From Aphanocapsa sp. GSE-SYN-MK-11-07L (lineage in GTDB: Bacteria > Cyanobacteriota > Cyanobacteriia > Thermosynechococcales > Thermosynechococcaceae): a stretch of DNA of 49,064 nt. The stretch lies in NCBI GenBank assembly GCA_019359715.1, contig JAHHGS010000096.1, positions 1 through 49,064 on the forward strand, written 5' to 3'. The notes beneath the pieces were generated by a model. It was not told where the DNA came from, ran no database searches, and saw only the letters and a list, made by a program, of their open reading frames with translations. Every line of letters starts with the position of its first letter. Position 1 is the stretch's first letter. This document shows positions 1 through 7,480 of the stretch, piece by piece. Both the position numbers and the translations under genes were made by a program.

Positions 1-39
1 ACCCACTTGCGTCAGTAGGCTTTGTACAATGGCTTCCAT
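1..39 (-). CDS. Possible start of a gene running off the left edge
   Basis: An ATG on the minus strand at 37-39 opens a frame of 13 codons that stays open to the window edge. A TTGACA hexamer at 99-104 (minus) and an imperfect 10-bp inverted repeat at 41-50 and 84-93 lie just upstream. It could be the target of the GntR regulator encoded at 170-913. The reading is too short to recognise a family. Confidence 0.25.
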   Translation of the reverse strand, partial: MEAIVQSLLTQVG

Positions 40-40
40 G

Positions 41-93
41 GCTATCCGTCTGGTGTTTATTTTTGACAATATGCACCCTATCCGATGGATAGC
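41..93. promoter_or_regulatory. Imperfect inverted repeat, possible GntR operator
   Basis: The arms gctatccgtc (41-50) and gatggatagc (84-93) are complementary apart from one position. The pair lies between a minus-strand TTGACA (99-104) and the candidate ATG at 39, a position suited to an operator. Assignment to the neighbouring GntR regulator rests only on proximity. Confidence 0.25.
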
Positions 94-169
94 TTTCTTG
101 TCAAAATCTGTCCGGACTATTGTTAGATTTAGTTTGTGATATTTAAGTCAGGATTTTGAGTAACCCGAT

Positions 170-913
170 TTAATCAGACTTGGTTAAGGTGACAGAATAA
201 CTGAGTCGATCGCCCCGACAAGGAGAGGTGCCGGACAAAATCGGTCGGTTTTTGGTTGTGTAAGCGGTGTAGCAATAAACCAGCAGCGGTTCTCCCAAAG
301 ATGTTTCTAAATAGGCACTCAATTCGCGATCGGCGCGGGTGCATTCAAAGGTGGCTTCAATCTTTTCGATCGCCACCTGATGCCGCTCTAAAATTGGGAA
401 GGTCATTGAACTTTGGAGTTCTGCCGCCAAAGGTTCGCCTAACTCCGACAAAATGTAGCTAGTGTCAAGGGCAACCGGTATGCCGTTGATTAACAGTAGT
501 TTTTTCTGCAAGTAGACTTCCAGCGTCTGTTCAGGCAGTTGCAGCAGTTTGCGGACGTAGGCTGGGGGCTGGACTGGCTCAAAGCTGAGATTGCGAATGG
601 TAGAAGTGGCTCCCTGACTTTGAATATCTTGCTCAAAAAAGACCAGGGGGCTAGCCAACGAGTAAACAACTTTGCGCTGCTCTTTGACGAACACGCCTTT
701 GCCATGATAGGAAGCGACAAGCCCCTGATTGGCTAAGTTAGAAATCGCCCGCCGCACCGTAATCCGGCTGACTTCAAACAAGCTCATCAACTCATGCTCA
801 CTGGGTAGCTGATCGCCAGGCACATACTCACCCCGGACAATCTGAGCCCGCAATTGTTCTGAAATTTTGATATGGAGGGGTGACTTCACTCCGGTTGAAA
901 CTGCTTTAACCAT
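170..913 (-). CDS. GntR/HutC-family transcriptional regulator with UTRA domain
   Basis: A 247-residue protein of normal length for the HutC subfamily of GntR regulators. Residues about 12-78 form the winged helix; PSEHELMSLFEVSRITVRRA is the typical recognition region, and GLVASYHGKGVFV follows as the wing. Residues about 95-240 match the UTRA ligand-binding fold, which in this subfamily binds small sugars, amino acids or similar effectors. The effector cannot be read from sequence. The ATG at 911-913 fits the family. The gene points toward the left edge, where a possible target gene begins. It is probably a local repressor. Confidence 0.85.
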   Translation of the reverse strand: MVKAVSTGVKSPLHIKISEQLRAQIVRGEYVPGDQLPSEHELMSLFEVSRITVRRAISNLANQGLVASYHGKGVFVKEQRKVVYSLASPLVFFEQDIQSQGATSTIRNLSFEPVQPPAYVRKLLQLPEQTLEVYLQKKLLLINGIPVALDTSYILSELGEPLAAELQSSMTFPILERHQVAIEKIEATFECTRADRELSAYLETSLGEPLLVYCYTAYTTKNRPILSGTSPCRGDRLSYSVTLTKSD

Positions 914-952
914 TAATTCATTTCAATCATTTACCCGCCAAGCACACGCTTA

Positions 953-979
953 GGTAGCGAGGGCAAAGTCCCCGCTACC
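953..979. repeat. Intergenic hairpin
   Basis: The 7-bp arms ggtagcg (953-959) and cgctacc (973-979) are perfectly complementary, and the pairing extends imperfectly inward. It lies downstream of the small membrane-protein gene at 1006-1416 and upstream of the GntR start. There is no T-tract on either side, so an intrinsic terminator is possible but not shown. Confidence 0.35.
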
Positions 980-1005
980 CAAGATCATGACAAATTTTGA
1001 GCCGG

Positions 1006-1416
1006 CTAAACTTTCCAGACTGACTTCATCAACTTATTGAGCGATCGCTGAGCCGCCGCATAGGGCGTTGCTGCTCGCCGCTGGCTAAATCGTCGCGCTT
1101 CCGGTTGGTTCATTTCTAGCGATCGCTGAGAAACCACTCTTCGAGTGGGGGGCTGTCCCTCTTTTTGGACAAAATTGTACAGATTGCTGGCCAAAGCGGA
1201 AGAAAGCCCCACCATCAGCAGCACACCCAGCGCCACCGGGTGCTGACTATTTTTAGACTGGCTACGCGGAGCAAAGGTGGCGTAGATGAAGTACAGCAGA
1301 ATCAAAACCGTTAGGACAATAAAAAAACCAATCATGGTTGGGTTATTGGCAAACGTGTAAATTGGCCCCTTGGCTTCAAGAAACTCTTTGTAGGTTGAAA
1401 ACGGGCTGGTTGACAT
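1006..1416 (-). CDS. Small membrane protein of unknown function
   Basis: A 136-residue protein with two hydrophobic stretches at about residues 27-48 (with IGFFIVLTVLILLYFIYATF) and 61-78 (ALGVLLMVGLSSALASNL). They are joined by a short basic loop and followed by a basic, Arg/Gln-rich tail of about 50 residues. I do not recognise the family. It lies 120 bp downstream of the ammonium transporter on the same strand, so co-transcription is possible but unproven. The ATG at 1414-1416 has no strong ribosome binding site. Confidence 0.6.
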   Translation of the reverse strand: MSTSPFSTYKEFLEAKGPIYTFANNPTMIGFFIVLTVLILLYFIYATFAPRSQSKNSQHPVALGVLLMVGLSSALASNLYNFVQKEGQPPTRRVVSQRSLEMNQPEARRFSQRRAATPYAAAQRSLNKLMKSVWKV

Positions 1417-1536
1417 TTGAACCTCTGCTTTGATATCTGCAAGACTTTAAGACCTTAAGACTGCCCCATCCAAAATCCACTTTCAGGGCAAATTTGAGAA
1501 GAATTAGGCTCCACGAATCGATTTTTACCAGACTGA

Positions 1537-2928
1537 CTAGCCAAATTCACCAGAAGCGTGGATGCCAGGAGACTTCTGCTGTTGGCTCAAAAACGCTGTA
1601 GTGGCATATTCTGGATAGCCTTCAACGCCTAGTTCACCTAAATCTAGACCTTCAATTTCTTCAGCCCGCGAAACTCGCAGCAGATTGAGTTGTTTCAGGA
1701 TAAAGCTGGTAACGTAGCCTGGAATGAAGCCTAGCCCGATCGCAAAGATAGCTACGCCTAAAAGCTGCCCACCCAAATTAATCGCAGGTATGCCATCGGC
1801 ATGAGGGTATCCAGCCGCCGCAATGCCGGGCATTATTGCCCCAAAAAGTCCGCAAAAACCATGCACTGCGATCGCGCCCACAGCATCATCAATCCCACTT
1901 TTTTCGACCAGGATGGCAATTTTGGGCATGATAAATGCGCCAATAAAAGCAATCACAATCACCACGGAAGGATGGTAAAGCTCCATCGCTCCCCCAACCG
2001 AAATGATTCCTGCCAAGCCACCTGAAATTGTGAAGAACGGATCTTTTTTGGATGAAATATAGGCTCCAATCAAACCAGCCGCTAGGGCCAAGGTTGTGTT
2101 AACCCCGATCGACGCCAGAGTCATTGGCGTTCCATAAATGGTTGTTTCTCGCTCGTAACCGGGCAGAAAAATGACACAAGCTGCCAAGAAAGCGTAAAAG
2201 CCTAGAAAAATTAGCACTAGCCCCACCATTGTCAGCGGTAAGTTGTGGGGCAAAATTGGTCTAGGCTTGCCATTGCTGTCATACTTGCCAATCCGAGGAC
2301 CAAGATTAATCAGCACACCCAGAGTAAAGAAGCCGCAAACAGCATGAATGACTCCTGCACAGCCAAAGTCGTGATAGCCAAATTGGGTATACATCCAACC
2401 GAAGGGGTTCCAGCCCCAAGCCCCTGCTACGACCCAAGACACGCTGCCTAAGACGATAGACATCACAATGTAGCCACCCACTTGCACCCGCTCAATTAGC
2501 GCTCCAGAAAGAATGGATGCAGCCGTCATTGCGAACAGGGCAAAGGCAAACCAGAATACGCCCGTAATATGATCGGCAGGATTTGGCCCCATGGCGGGAG
2601 ACCAGGGATAAGAAGCCTCCACTAACGGAATCGCCGCCTTCAAAACATCACTGCCCTCCGGGTTGCTCCAAGGCCCCAGTATGCCCCCCGTGACCGGAAA
2701 CAACGGAAAAGCATTGTAAATCCACCAGCCGAAGAGATAGAAGGTGATACCCACACTGGCCAGAGTCAAAAGGTTTTTGAGCATCGTCGCCAAGACGTTT
2801 TTAGTCCGAGATGCTCCACCCTCATAGGCGAGGAAGCCGACGTGAATCGCAATCATGAAGACGGAAGCCCAGTAGTAATAGGTTTCCACTACAAACGTGC
2901 CCAGGAATGTTTGTGCCTCAGGAGACAT
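1537..2928 (-). CDS. amt: Ammonium transporter, Amt/MEP/Rh family
   Basis: A 463-residue polytopic inner-membrane channel that conducts ammonium/ammonia. About eleven hydrophobic segments are visible. The two pore histidines of the family fit H195 (GVIHAVCGFF) and H356 (AVHGFCGLFG). The family Asp lies in YHDFGCAG, and the IDDAVGAIAVHG block is intact. The central loop and the FGYHDFGCAG variant differ from the textbook GDFAGG motif, so this is a divergent paralogue within the family. Its promoter carries a perfect NtcA box, which implies induction under nitrogen limitation. The start ATG at 2926-2928 is 59 bases from the box. Confidence 0.93.
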   Translation of the reverse strand: MSPEAQTFLGTFVVETYYYWASVFMIAIHVGFLAYEGGASRTKNVLATMLKNLLTLASVGITFYLFGWWIYNAFPLFPVTGGILGPWSNPEGSDVLKAAIPLVEASYPWSPAMGPNPADHITGVFWFAFALFAMTAASILSGALIERVQVGGYIVMSIVLGSVSWVVAGAWGWNPFGWMYTQFGYHDFGCAGVIHAVCGFFTLGVLINLGPRIGKYDSNGKPRPILPHNLPLTMVGLVLIFLGFYAFLAACVIFLPGYERETTIYGTPMTLASIGVNTTLALAAGLIGAYISSKKDPFFTISGGLAGIISVGGAMELYHPSVVIVIAFIGAFIMPKIAILVEKSGIDDAVGAIAVHGFCGLFGAIMPGIAAAGYPHADGIPAINLGGQLLGVAIFAIGLGFIPGYVTSFILKQLNLLRVSRAEEIEGLDLGELGVEGYPEYATTAFLSQQQKSPGIHASGEFG

Positions 2929-2987
2929 ATTTAATTAGTTCTAAAGGGAGTGAGTCAATCAATAACAGAGTTTGTTATAACAAGTTT

Positions 2988-3001
2988 GTAGTCAGTTTTA
3001 C
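2988..3001 (-). promoter_or_regulatory. NtcA box of the ammonium transporter
   Basis: The sequence is GTA, eight bases, TAC, an exact match to the cyanobacterial NtcA consensus. Read toward the transporter, a weak -10-like hexamer (TATTGA) follows after 23 bases, close to the usual 22-base spacing of NtcA-activated promoters. A better-looking TATAAC (2974-2979) lies only 8 bases from the box and is too near for classical activation. The ntcA gene itself is in this window. Confidence 0.75.
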
Positions 3002-3184
3002 AAAACTGGCGCAGCAAAATGAGCGACAGGCGATCGCATTCTCTCTGACACAATGAAAAATAATCTTATTTGTTTCAACAATGTTTGCGATGACTAAGTC
3101 TCCCCAAAAGGGAATCGCTTACAATGCGGTGCGATATGGGTTAGCAAGGGCACCAAGGAATTGGCAGGATTCCAATTTTCATAA

Positions 3185-3279
3185 ATATTAACCCGGCAAT
3201 GTAAATTTTTATCCAAGATCACAAGTTTTCAATTGTTATCGTCTAAAAAATGCAAGATCAATGATTGCCGGGTTAATAT
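3185..3279. repeat. 16-bp perfect inverted repeat enclosing 63 bp
   Basis: Arms 3185-3200 and 3264-3279 (atattaacccggcaat and its exact complement) enclose an AT-rich 63-bp centre. No reading frame fits inside. The whole 95-bp unit looks like a miniature inverted-repeat element, but I see no convincing target duplication longer than 2 bp. It sits immediately upstream of a gene remnant, consistent with a role in its truncation. Confidence 0.5.
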
Positions 3280-3347
3280 ATGCGCGAAGGGAAGTATGAC
3301 GTAATGTGGGGGGCGGATACTTCGCTGCAAATTGAGAATGAATTTGA

Positions 3348-4643
3348 GTGATTCGTTGTGGGGCATGGGTTTCGTTCCTCAACCCAGCCTACCGTTACTA
3401 TACTTTCGCATTTTATGTCTCTAACGATGCAAGTGTGAATAAGAATGTCTCTGGTCAGCCCTGGTATGACATTAACAATCTCAAAAGTATTGACTGGCTT
3501 GAAAATGAGACAGGTTATGACCTGTTTTCAAACATTCCCGACTTAACAGAGGTTGTAATTGAATCAAGGCCTGCAAATTTGATTCGAGAATGGTTAGATA
3601 CTACCTTGTCTTCCCCTCTTTTAGCTGCTAGTTCTGATTCAACAGTTATCATTACGGACACTTCCATTCGGCATAGTAGTACGGCAGAAAATACATCCAT
3701 TTTGGAGCCAGTACTCGACATCCACTCCACTGGTTTTCCTCAAAGTGGTCCCGGTCAGATTGACGTTCTCCATCACTGCCTCTTGCAATTCAGCTCTGGA
3801 CAGATCAGCATCAGTCAGATCGGCATTAGTGAAAATAGATTGAGAGAGATTAGCTCCCATGAGCAAAACACGTCTAAGGATGGCATTGGTCAAATCAGAT
3901 TCAGCGATCACAGTTCCAATAAACAAGGAGTCAGTCAAGTCAGCTCCAATCAAGGAACAGTGAATAATGGAGCCGCTGAAATTGGCATCCGTGAGAACAG
4001 CCCCATCCAAACAATCGCCTCTAAGTCGGACTCCGGCGAAATTTCTCTCACCATCACTGTAACGCCTGAGCATATCTCTGATAGTCATGTCAGTGAATTT
4101 CATGTTGGACTTCCTTCCTCCAATCTCATCGCTCTAAATTCTACTGCCGTCAGCCTGTGGCAAAGCTTCCACCCCAACTTTGATTTAACCCTCCAGGTCA
4201 CCGACCTGCCCAGCGGTCAACTCGCCGAAGCCCAACTCACCAGCTTTGCCTCCAACGGCACCCCCAACGCTGGTACCCTCCTGCTCGACTTTAACGGCAA
4301 CGACCTCGGCTGGTTCATCGACTCTACCCCCTGGGAAAACAGCGAATTCACCCCCTTCGACTGCTCTCAGGGGACAGAACCAACCGCATTCCGCGCCACC
4401 TCCAGCTCCCCCGCCAGCGGCCACTACGACCTGCTGACCACAATTCTCCACGAGCTGGGGCACCTGGCCGGTTTAATCCAAGGCAACCCCGCCTACGACA
4501 GCCGCGTCAAACTCGTCAATGGTACCCCCACCTTTATCGGCAATGGCTTCAGCGCTACCCTCACTGTCGATCGTAGCCACCTCGACCCCCGGCTGCACCC
4601 CTACAACCTGACGAACACCACACGTAAAAGTCAGGGCAAGTAG
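3348..4643 (+). pseudogene. C-terminal remnant of a large secreted nuclease/protease-like protein
   Basis: A single open frame of 431 codons from a GTG, with no signal peptide or N-terminal domain. Residues about 7-75 resemble the tail of DNA/RNA non-specific endonucleases (SIDWLENETGYDLFSNIPD). Residues about 150-245 carry loose Gln-Ile-Ser/Gly repeats. Residues about 265-430 resemble a cyanobacterial metallopeptidase-like end, with DLPSGQLAEAQLTSF, GWFIDSTPWENSEF and the zinc-site motif HELGH at about 376-380. From memory of large cyanobacterial secreted proteins, this domain order looks like the end of such a protein, so I read it as 5'-truncated. Base use becomes C-rich after 4140, unlike the 5' part. 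The middle overlaps an antisense gene. It could still be expressed as a short protein. Confidence 0.55.
3639..4103 (-). CDS. Pentapeptide-repeat protein, nested antisense
   Basis: A 154-residue protein built mainly of A(D/N)LXX-type pentapeptides, for example GADLTDS, SDLTNAIL, GANLSQSIF, NADLTDADL and VNLTGTTL, predicted to form a right-handed quadrilateral beta-helix. The N-terminal lead-in (MLRRYSDGERNFAGV) is characteristic of real pentapeptide proteins rather than of a chance frame. A purine-rich ribosome binding site (gaggaaggaag) lies 6 bases before the ATG at 4101-4103. The gene lies wholly inside the plus-strand frame 3348-4643 and shares its codon register. The last 30 residues lose the repeat. 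Its target is unknown. Confidence 0.7.
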   Translation of the reverse strand: MKFTDMTIRDMLRRYSDGERNFAGVRLRGDCLDGAVLTDANFSGSIIHCSLIGADLTDSLFIGTVIAESDLTNAILRRVLLMGANLSQSIFTNADLTDADLSRAELQEAVMENVNLTGTTLRKTSGVDVEYWLQNGCIFCRTTMPNGSVRNDNC

Positions 4644-4914
4644 ATCGGTGCGCTGTCGTTCTGAATTAGCGACACTGGGCGATCGCAGTTTGGGTTACTT
4701 TAGGAAAATCGCTTTTAGTTATGAGTGCGATCGTAGCCAATCACTCAAGTCCGGTAGTGCAGAAAAATCAAGTAGCGCCTCGCCTAACTTTTTTAGTTGA
4801 GCCAGGGACAGGGGGCGGATTTGGGCTTCCGTCTCAGGAGCGATCGCCAGGAATTTGTAGGTGTTATCAAAGGACATGGGCAAAGCTAGCGAAGGTCGAG
4901 TAGAGCTTGGGGGA

Positions 4915-5811
4915 TTAGGGGGCTACTGCATACTCGTTAAGAGCATCCTGGCAGTAGTTCTGCAAGAAAGGGGTGCGGTAGCCATCGGTTGTCCAAAGGA
5001 TCGGAAAGAAATTTTCGTCCATTTCGAGGCTACCGACTCGCTTGTAGCGACCGTAGATATATCCCGGCTTGTTGACAGGATGAAAACTGGCTGCTGCTGG
5101 AATCAGGTGTAGCCCAATGCTGTGGAAATAGCGATCTCTGCGGGTGGTTTTGCCCAAGGCGTGCCAAGTTCGCCCGTGATGAAACGCGCAGCCCCCGGCC
5201 GGAATTTCCACTGCGACTAGTTCGGGGTCACTCACCCCAGCTTGGGCGGCCGCCTTCAGCATATCCAGCCGAAAATCTTGGCTGGGAGCATGAAACTCCA
5301 GTTCTGGGTTGACCAATTCCCACTGGTGCGAGCCTTTGGCGTAGATCAGCGTCCCATCTGCGACGGTCGCATCATCCAGGGCAATCCAGCAGGTAATCAT
5401 CTGGGGCGGGTCAATGTAGTCAACGTAGACCCCATCCTGGTGCATGGCAATTTCGCGAGCACCGGGCGGCTTCACCCACATGCTGTCTTGACCCATCCGG
5501 GCCCCAGACCAACCGGACAAACTGGCTGCTAAGCGACCAATTTCGGCTGAGAGGGCTAAGCTGGCGATCGTTAAATCGCTTTTCCAGGCGTTGCACATCT
5601 CCCGGGTAACATCGTTCCGGCTCAATTGCGGTCGCCAGTGCCATTCATCGGGATAGATACTGGTTTCAAACTCTCCCCTGAACAATGGTTCCATCCGCTG
5701 GACGAGGCTTTGAGTCAAGTCCTGGGGCAAGAACTGCTCCAAAATCAAAAAACCGTCGGTATGATAGCGGGCAAACTGCTCGGCTGTGAGTTGAATCGGC
5801 TTGTAGGTCAT
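4915..5811 (-). CDS. Phytanoyl-CoA dioxygenase (PhyH) family protein
   Basis: A 298-residue Fe(II)/2-oxoglutarate-dependent oxygenase. The iron ligands fit H124 and D126 (MHQDGVYVDY) and H217 (GRTWHALG). An Arg shortly after (R224/R225/R227 region) is suited to bind 2-oxoglutarate. PAGGCAFHHG and the WIALDDATVADGTLIYAKGSH stretch are typical of the PhyH family, whose bacterial members hydroxylate lipids, amino acids or natural products. The substrate cannot be deduced and no pathway genes sit beside it. The ATG at 5809-5811 matches the usual N-terminus. A 271-bp gap on its downstream side (4644-4914) holds nothing I can identify. Confidence 0.85.
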   Translation of the reverse strand: MTYKPIQLTAEQFARYHTDGFLILEQFLPQDLTQSLVQRMEPLFRGEFETSIYPDEWHWRPQLSRNDVTREMCNAWKSDLTIASLALSAEIGRLAASLSGWSGARMGQDSMWVKPPGAREIAMHQDGVYVDYIDPPQMITCWIALDDATVADGTLIYAKGSHQWELVNPELEFHAPSQDFRLDMLKAAAQAGVSDPELVAVEIPAGGCAFHHGRTWHALGKTTRRDRYFHSIGLHLIPAAASFHPVNKPGYIYGRYKRVGSLEMDENFFPILWTTDGYRTPFLQNYCQDALNEYAVAP

Positions 5812-6018
5812 TGCTTTTTTTGATCAATGTTTGTCAACCGTATTAACTTGTTATAATAACTTGCGGGTGAATGCAGAATGTAGCTTATGCAACGTTTTGA
5901 GCTACTTTTTTCGATTTAAGATTTCGCAGCCCTGCCCTTAGATAGCTTAGGGTTTGCTAACCCGCGATCGCCGCTTAGCCAGTCTGGAAACCATCCTTGC
6001 AAACTTCAGAGCGACTTT

Positions 6019-6726
6019 ATGAGCTTAACCACCGTCAAAGCTGGCTCCCTTTCGATCGTCACCAGCGATTTTTACGCCAAACCAATGAGCTTTCTAGAAG
6101 GCGATGCGCGTTTAGGCTATGAACCAGAACTGGCTCGGCTCGTCTGCCAGCAGTTGGCATTAACCCCGGTCTGGCACAATTTGGCGATGGAGAATTTTTA
6201 CACCAGCCTGACGACGGGCGATTACGATCTGGTTTGGTTTAACCAGGCAATTACGCCAGAGCGGCAGACCAAAGCCTTATTTACCCGACCTTACGGGCTA
6301 TTTGATGAGGCGGTTTTAGTCCGGCAAGGCAGCCCGATTCAATCGGCAGCAGATTTAGCAGGCTTAAAGGTCGGAGGCTTAGCCGACAGCACCAACTTAG
6401 AGCTAGCCCGCAGTTTTGGCAATGCTGAAATTATTGCTTTTCCGGGTAGCGATCGCGTGTTGCCAGAAATGCTAGCGGCCCTCCGCCAGGGCGAAATTGA
6501 GGCGCTGATTGACGATGAGTTGGTGCTGCTGGTAGCCGCCGAAGAAGATCCCAGTTTGCAGCTTGCCTTTAGCGTGGAGACTCGTGTCCCATTTGCGATC
6601 GCTGCCCGCCCGAGTGATTCAGAGCTAGTCAACGCCATTAATCAAATTCTAGAAGGGCTGATTGCCGATGGCTCAATGGCTGCGCTCTGGCAAACCTGGA
6701 TTCCCCGGAAGACCTTCCCGTTTTAG
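6019..6726 (+). CDS. Solute-binding protein family 3-like, without signal peptide
   Basis: A 235-residue protein with the two-lobed periplasmic-binding fold of amino-acid ABC transporters (family 3). It shows DYDLVWFNQAITPERQ, the LAGLKVGGLADSTN hinge block and the final AALWQTWIP segment. There is no signal peptide or lipobox, and nothing upstream in frame could supply one, so the protein should be cytoplasmic. No permease or ATPase gene is adjacent. It may be a cytosolic sensor or enzyme derived from a binding protein. It converges with padR at 6788. Confidence 0.75.
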   Translation: MSLTTVKAGSLSIVTSDFYAKPMSFLEGDARLGYEPELARLVCQQLALTPVWHNLAMENFYTSLTTGDYDLVWFNQAITPERQTKALFTRPYGLFDEAVLVRQGSPIQSAADLAGLKVGGLADSTNLELARSFGNAEIIAFPGSDRVLPEMLAALRQGEIEALIDDELVLLVAAEEDPSLQLAFSVETRVPFAIAARPSDSELVNAINQILEGLIADGSMAALWQTWIPRKTFPF

Positions 6727-6787
6727 GGCTTGTTTGGTTCAAACTGTTGTTTTTGGGCTGAAAACGCACAGTTCGGGCGATCTGCAA

Positions 6788-7348
6788 CTATTGTTGATAA
6801 TCACCGATCGCCTGAATTGCTTCTTCGCACCATTCCACCCATTCTGACTCGTAGCGAATCCCGCGTCGGAGGGCTAAATGATAGAGCCTGGCTTCGTAGG
6901 ACAGCGACTTCGCCCCAGCAGTGAACACGGTTGGAAAATCTGTGGCTTCCATTGCCTTGAGGGCATTCAGACCGGCTTGATGAATTTGCTGGCGGCGGGC
7001 TAGCTCAGCAATTAGGGCGGTGGGTGGAACCAGAAAGCCGGATTTTAGCTTGGCCATCAGCTCTTCCCGAATTGCGGTGGGCTGGCTAGGCTGAAGTACC
7101 CAGGCTGTCAATTCTTGCCGACCCAAATCCGTAATGCTGTACACCGTTTTGTTTGGGCGCTGGGTTTGGGCGATCGTTTCCGAACACGTCCAGCCCTTCT
7201 TTTCCATTTCTCGCAGTTCTTTGTAAACCTGCTGGTGGGTGGCTCGCCAGTAGCAGCTAATTTGCTCATCAAAGCACTTCACCACGTCGTAGCCGCTTTG
7301 GGAACCATCCACCAACAAAGAAGACAATAGCGCATAGGCTAAAGCCAT
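6788..7348 (-). CDS. PadR-family transcriptional regulator
   Basis: A 186-residue regulator with an N-terminal winged helix (residues about 1-80: ALAYALLSSLLVDGSQSGYDV then TDLGRQELTAW) and a C-terminal Vir-like helical domain typical of PadR-s2 proteins, used for dimerisation and sometimes ligand sensing. It is transcribed divergently from the devBCA exporter across 132 bp, a common arrangement for a regulator and the efflux system it controls. An AT-rich palindrome in the shared spacer is a plausible operator. Confidence 0.85.
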   Translation of the reverse strand: MALAYALLSSLLVDGSQSGYDVVKCFDEQISCYWRATHQQVYKELREMEKKGWTCSETIAQTQRPNKTVYSITDLGRQELTAWVLQPSQPTAIREELMAKLKSGFLVPPTALIAELARRQQIHQAGLNALKAMEATDFPTVFTAGAKSLSYEARLYHLALRRGIRYESEWVEWCEEAIQAIGDYQQ

Positions 7349-7404
7349 TTCAAAATCTCCGCTTGACTAATTTAGTGTATGGCATTTATGCTTTATGCAG
7401 CTTA

Positions 7405-7416
7405 TTTAATATTAAA
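7405..7416. promoter_or_regulatory. Palindrome between padR and devB, possible PadR operator
   Basis: The 12-bp perfect palindrome tttaatattaaa lies in the very AT-rich 132-bp divergent spacer, 64 bases from the devB start and 56 bases from the padR start. Palindromic AT-rich operators are usual for PadR proteins. The assignment is by position only. Confidence 0.35.
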
Positions 7417-7480
7417 ATATTTGCATATTATTTGAATCTTAATTGAATTGTCTATAACCAGGCTGTTAAGGAGATCAGCA

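Noticed and set aside
4185-4463. A Gly/Val/Glu-rich minus-strand frame opposite the metallopeptidase-like segment
   Set aside because: It reflects the C-rich third positions of the plus frame and has no recognisable domain.
5880-5893. GTA-N8-AAC upstream of the dioxygenase at 4915-5811
   Set aside because: One mismatch to the NtcA consensus, and no -10 hexamer at the right distance; the dioxygenase has no known nitrogen link.
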